From NCBI GenBank assembly GCA_903813345.2, contig CAIIXF020000002.1, positions 11,738,150 to 11,802,149 of the forward strand: a stretch of 64,000 nucleotides of DNA, in the 5' to 3' direction. Every line of letters starts with the position of its first letter. Position 1 is the first letter of the stretch. Shown piece after piece: positions 62,801 through 64,000 of this stretch. Source of the stretch: Owenia fusiformis (taxonomy: Eukaryota > Annelida > Polychaeta > Sabellida > Oweniidae). The position numbers and the translations under genes were made by a program. The notes beneath the pieces were generated by a model that saw only the letters and a program-made list of their open reading frames with translations, did not search any database and was not told the DNA's origin.

Positions 62801-64000
62801 TTTACGTTTTGTTTCGAGGCTATTATGTGTATAAAACGTTTTATTTGAGGCTTTTCGTCGATTTACGTTTTGTTTCGAGACTATTATGTGTATAAAACGT
62901 TTTATTTGAGGCTTTTCGTCGATTTACGTTTTGTTTCGAGGCTATTATGTGTATAAAACGTTTTATTTGAGGCTTTTCGTCGATTTACGTTTTGTTTCGA
63001 GACTATTATGTGTATAAAACGTTTTATTTGAGGCTTTTCGTCGATTTACGTTTTGTTTCGAGGCTATTATGTGTATAAAACGTTTTATTTGAGGCTTTTC
63101 GTCGATTTACGTTTTGTTTCGAGACTATTATGTGTATAAAACGTTTTATTTGAGGCTTTTCGTCGATTTACGTTTTGTTTCGAGGCTATTATGTGTATAA
63201 AACGTTTTATTTGAGGCTTTTCGTCGATTTACGTTTTGTTTCGAGGCTATTATGTGTATAAAACGTTTTATTTGAGGCTTTTCGTCGATTTACGTTTTGT
63301 TTCGAGACTATTATGTGTATAAAACGTTTATTTGAGGCTTTTCGTCGATTTACGTTTTGTTTCGAGACTATTATGTGTATAAAACGTTTTATTTGAGGCT
63401 TTTCGTCGATTTACGTTTTGTTTCGAGGCTATTATGTGTATAAAACGTTTTATTTGAGGCTTTTCGTCGATTTACGTTTTGTTTCGAGGCTATTATGTTT
63501 GTAAAACGTTTTATTTGAGGCTTTTCGTCGATTTACGTTTTGTTTCGAGGCTATTATGTGTATAAAACGGTTTATTTGAGGCTTTTCGTCGATTTACGTT
63601 TTGTTTCGAGGCTATTATGTGTATAAAACGTTTTATTTGAGGCTTTTCGTCGATTTACGTTTTGTTTCGAGACTATTATGTGTATAAAACGTTTTATTTG
63701 AGGCTTTTCGTCGATTTACGTTTTGTTTCGAGACTATTATGTGTATAAAACGTTTTATTTGAGGCTTTTCGTCGATTTACGTTTTGTTTCGAGGCTATTA
63801 TGTGTATAAAACGTTTTATTTGAGGCTTTTCGTCGATTTACGTTTTGTTTCGAGACTATTATGTGTATAAAACGTTTTATTTGAGGCTTTTCGTCGATTT
63901 ACGTTTTGTTTCGAGACTATTATGTGTATAAAACGTTTTATTTGAGGCTTTTCGTCGATTTACGTTTTGTTTCGAGGCTATTATGTGTATAAAACGTTTT
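38891..64000. repeat. 61-bp dimeric satellite array, ~400 copies, runs off the window
   Basis: The monomer has two related halves: one of 29 bp starting ACGTTTTATTTGAGGCTTTT and one of 32 bp starting ACGTTTTGTTTCGAGGCTAT and ending GTGTATAAA. It is 33% GC yet holds five CpG. Each copy carries TATAAAA and the perfect palindrome TAAAACGTTTTA. The most common variation is GAGGCT/GAGACT in the second half. About fourteen copies have an extra 6-7 bases (ACGTTTTACGTTTTA or close). The first few copies (38891-39110) are more divergent; the rest are near-uniform. The end lies outside the window. No coding, and no telomeric TTAGGG. Confidence 0.97.

Noticed and set aside
38891-64000. CRISPR-like array
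   Set aside because: The units are complete 61-bp copies with no unique spacers, and the window is animal DNA.
38891-64000. Telomeric or rDNA-spacer array
   Set aside because: No TTAGGG-type repeat and no rRNA sequence is present; centromeric or other heterochromatin cannot be judged from sequence alone.

Overview
The window is nuclear DNA from an animal, most likely a marine invertebrate and plausibly a mollusc or another lophotrochozoan. The clues are a Brat-type TRIM-NHL gene that still has its RING finger, a minisatellite-cored element at 0.55-2.1 kb that resembles the pearl elements of bivalves, and AT-rich non-coding DNA full of nested mobile elements and satellites. No taxonomic call can be proven from the sequence alone. 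There is one convincing host protein gene, no rRNA or tRNA gene, and no CRISPR array.

Layout. 0.5-2.1 kb: a short element with a hairpin at its left edge and about ten copies of a ~137-bp tandem repeat. 2.1-8.0 kb: AT-rich 3' flank of the host gene, holding three potential hairpins. 7,995-10,328 (minus): the intact, unspliced coding region of a brain tumor (brat) orthologue, with a 3' splice site just upstream at ~10,385 that marks a 5'-UTR intron. 10.4-17.5 kb: non-coding, with a perfect 35-bp palindrome, a MITE with TTAA ends and a ~21-bp tandem repeat. 17.5-19.5 kb: an inverted repeat abutting a 5'-truncated, once-frameshifted LINE end that encodes RNase H. 19.5-21.6 kb: non-coding, with one weak promoter-like site.

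21.6-25.0 kb: a 3.4-kb foldback element with near-perfect 41-bp termini, a block of ~174-bp repeats and a central inverted repeat. 25.2-32.9 kb: three elements nested one in another, namely an inverted-repeat (foldback) element, inside it a TIR element with ATAAC duplications, and inside that a very young Ty3/gypsy-type LTR element on the minus strand. 32.9-34.2 kb: a small inverted-repeat element and plain sequence.

34.2-38.4 kb: a 32-bp satellite organised as 96-bp triplets, with a recent 1,764-bp tandem duplication. 38.4-38.9 kb: a degenerate ~31-bp repeat zone. 38.9-64.0 kb, running off the end: roughly 400 copies of a 61-bp satellite that is itself a dimer of two ~30-bp halves. The series 32 bp, ~31 bp, 61-bp dimer, then multi-kb blocks looks like a satellite caught in successive stages of growth, and is the most unusual thing in the window. 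No new gene system with cooperating proteins was found.
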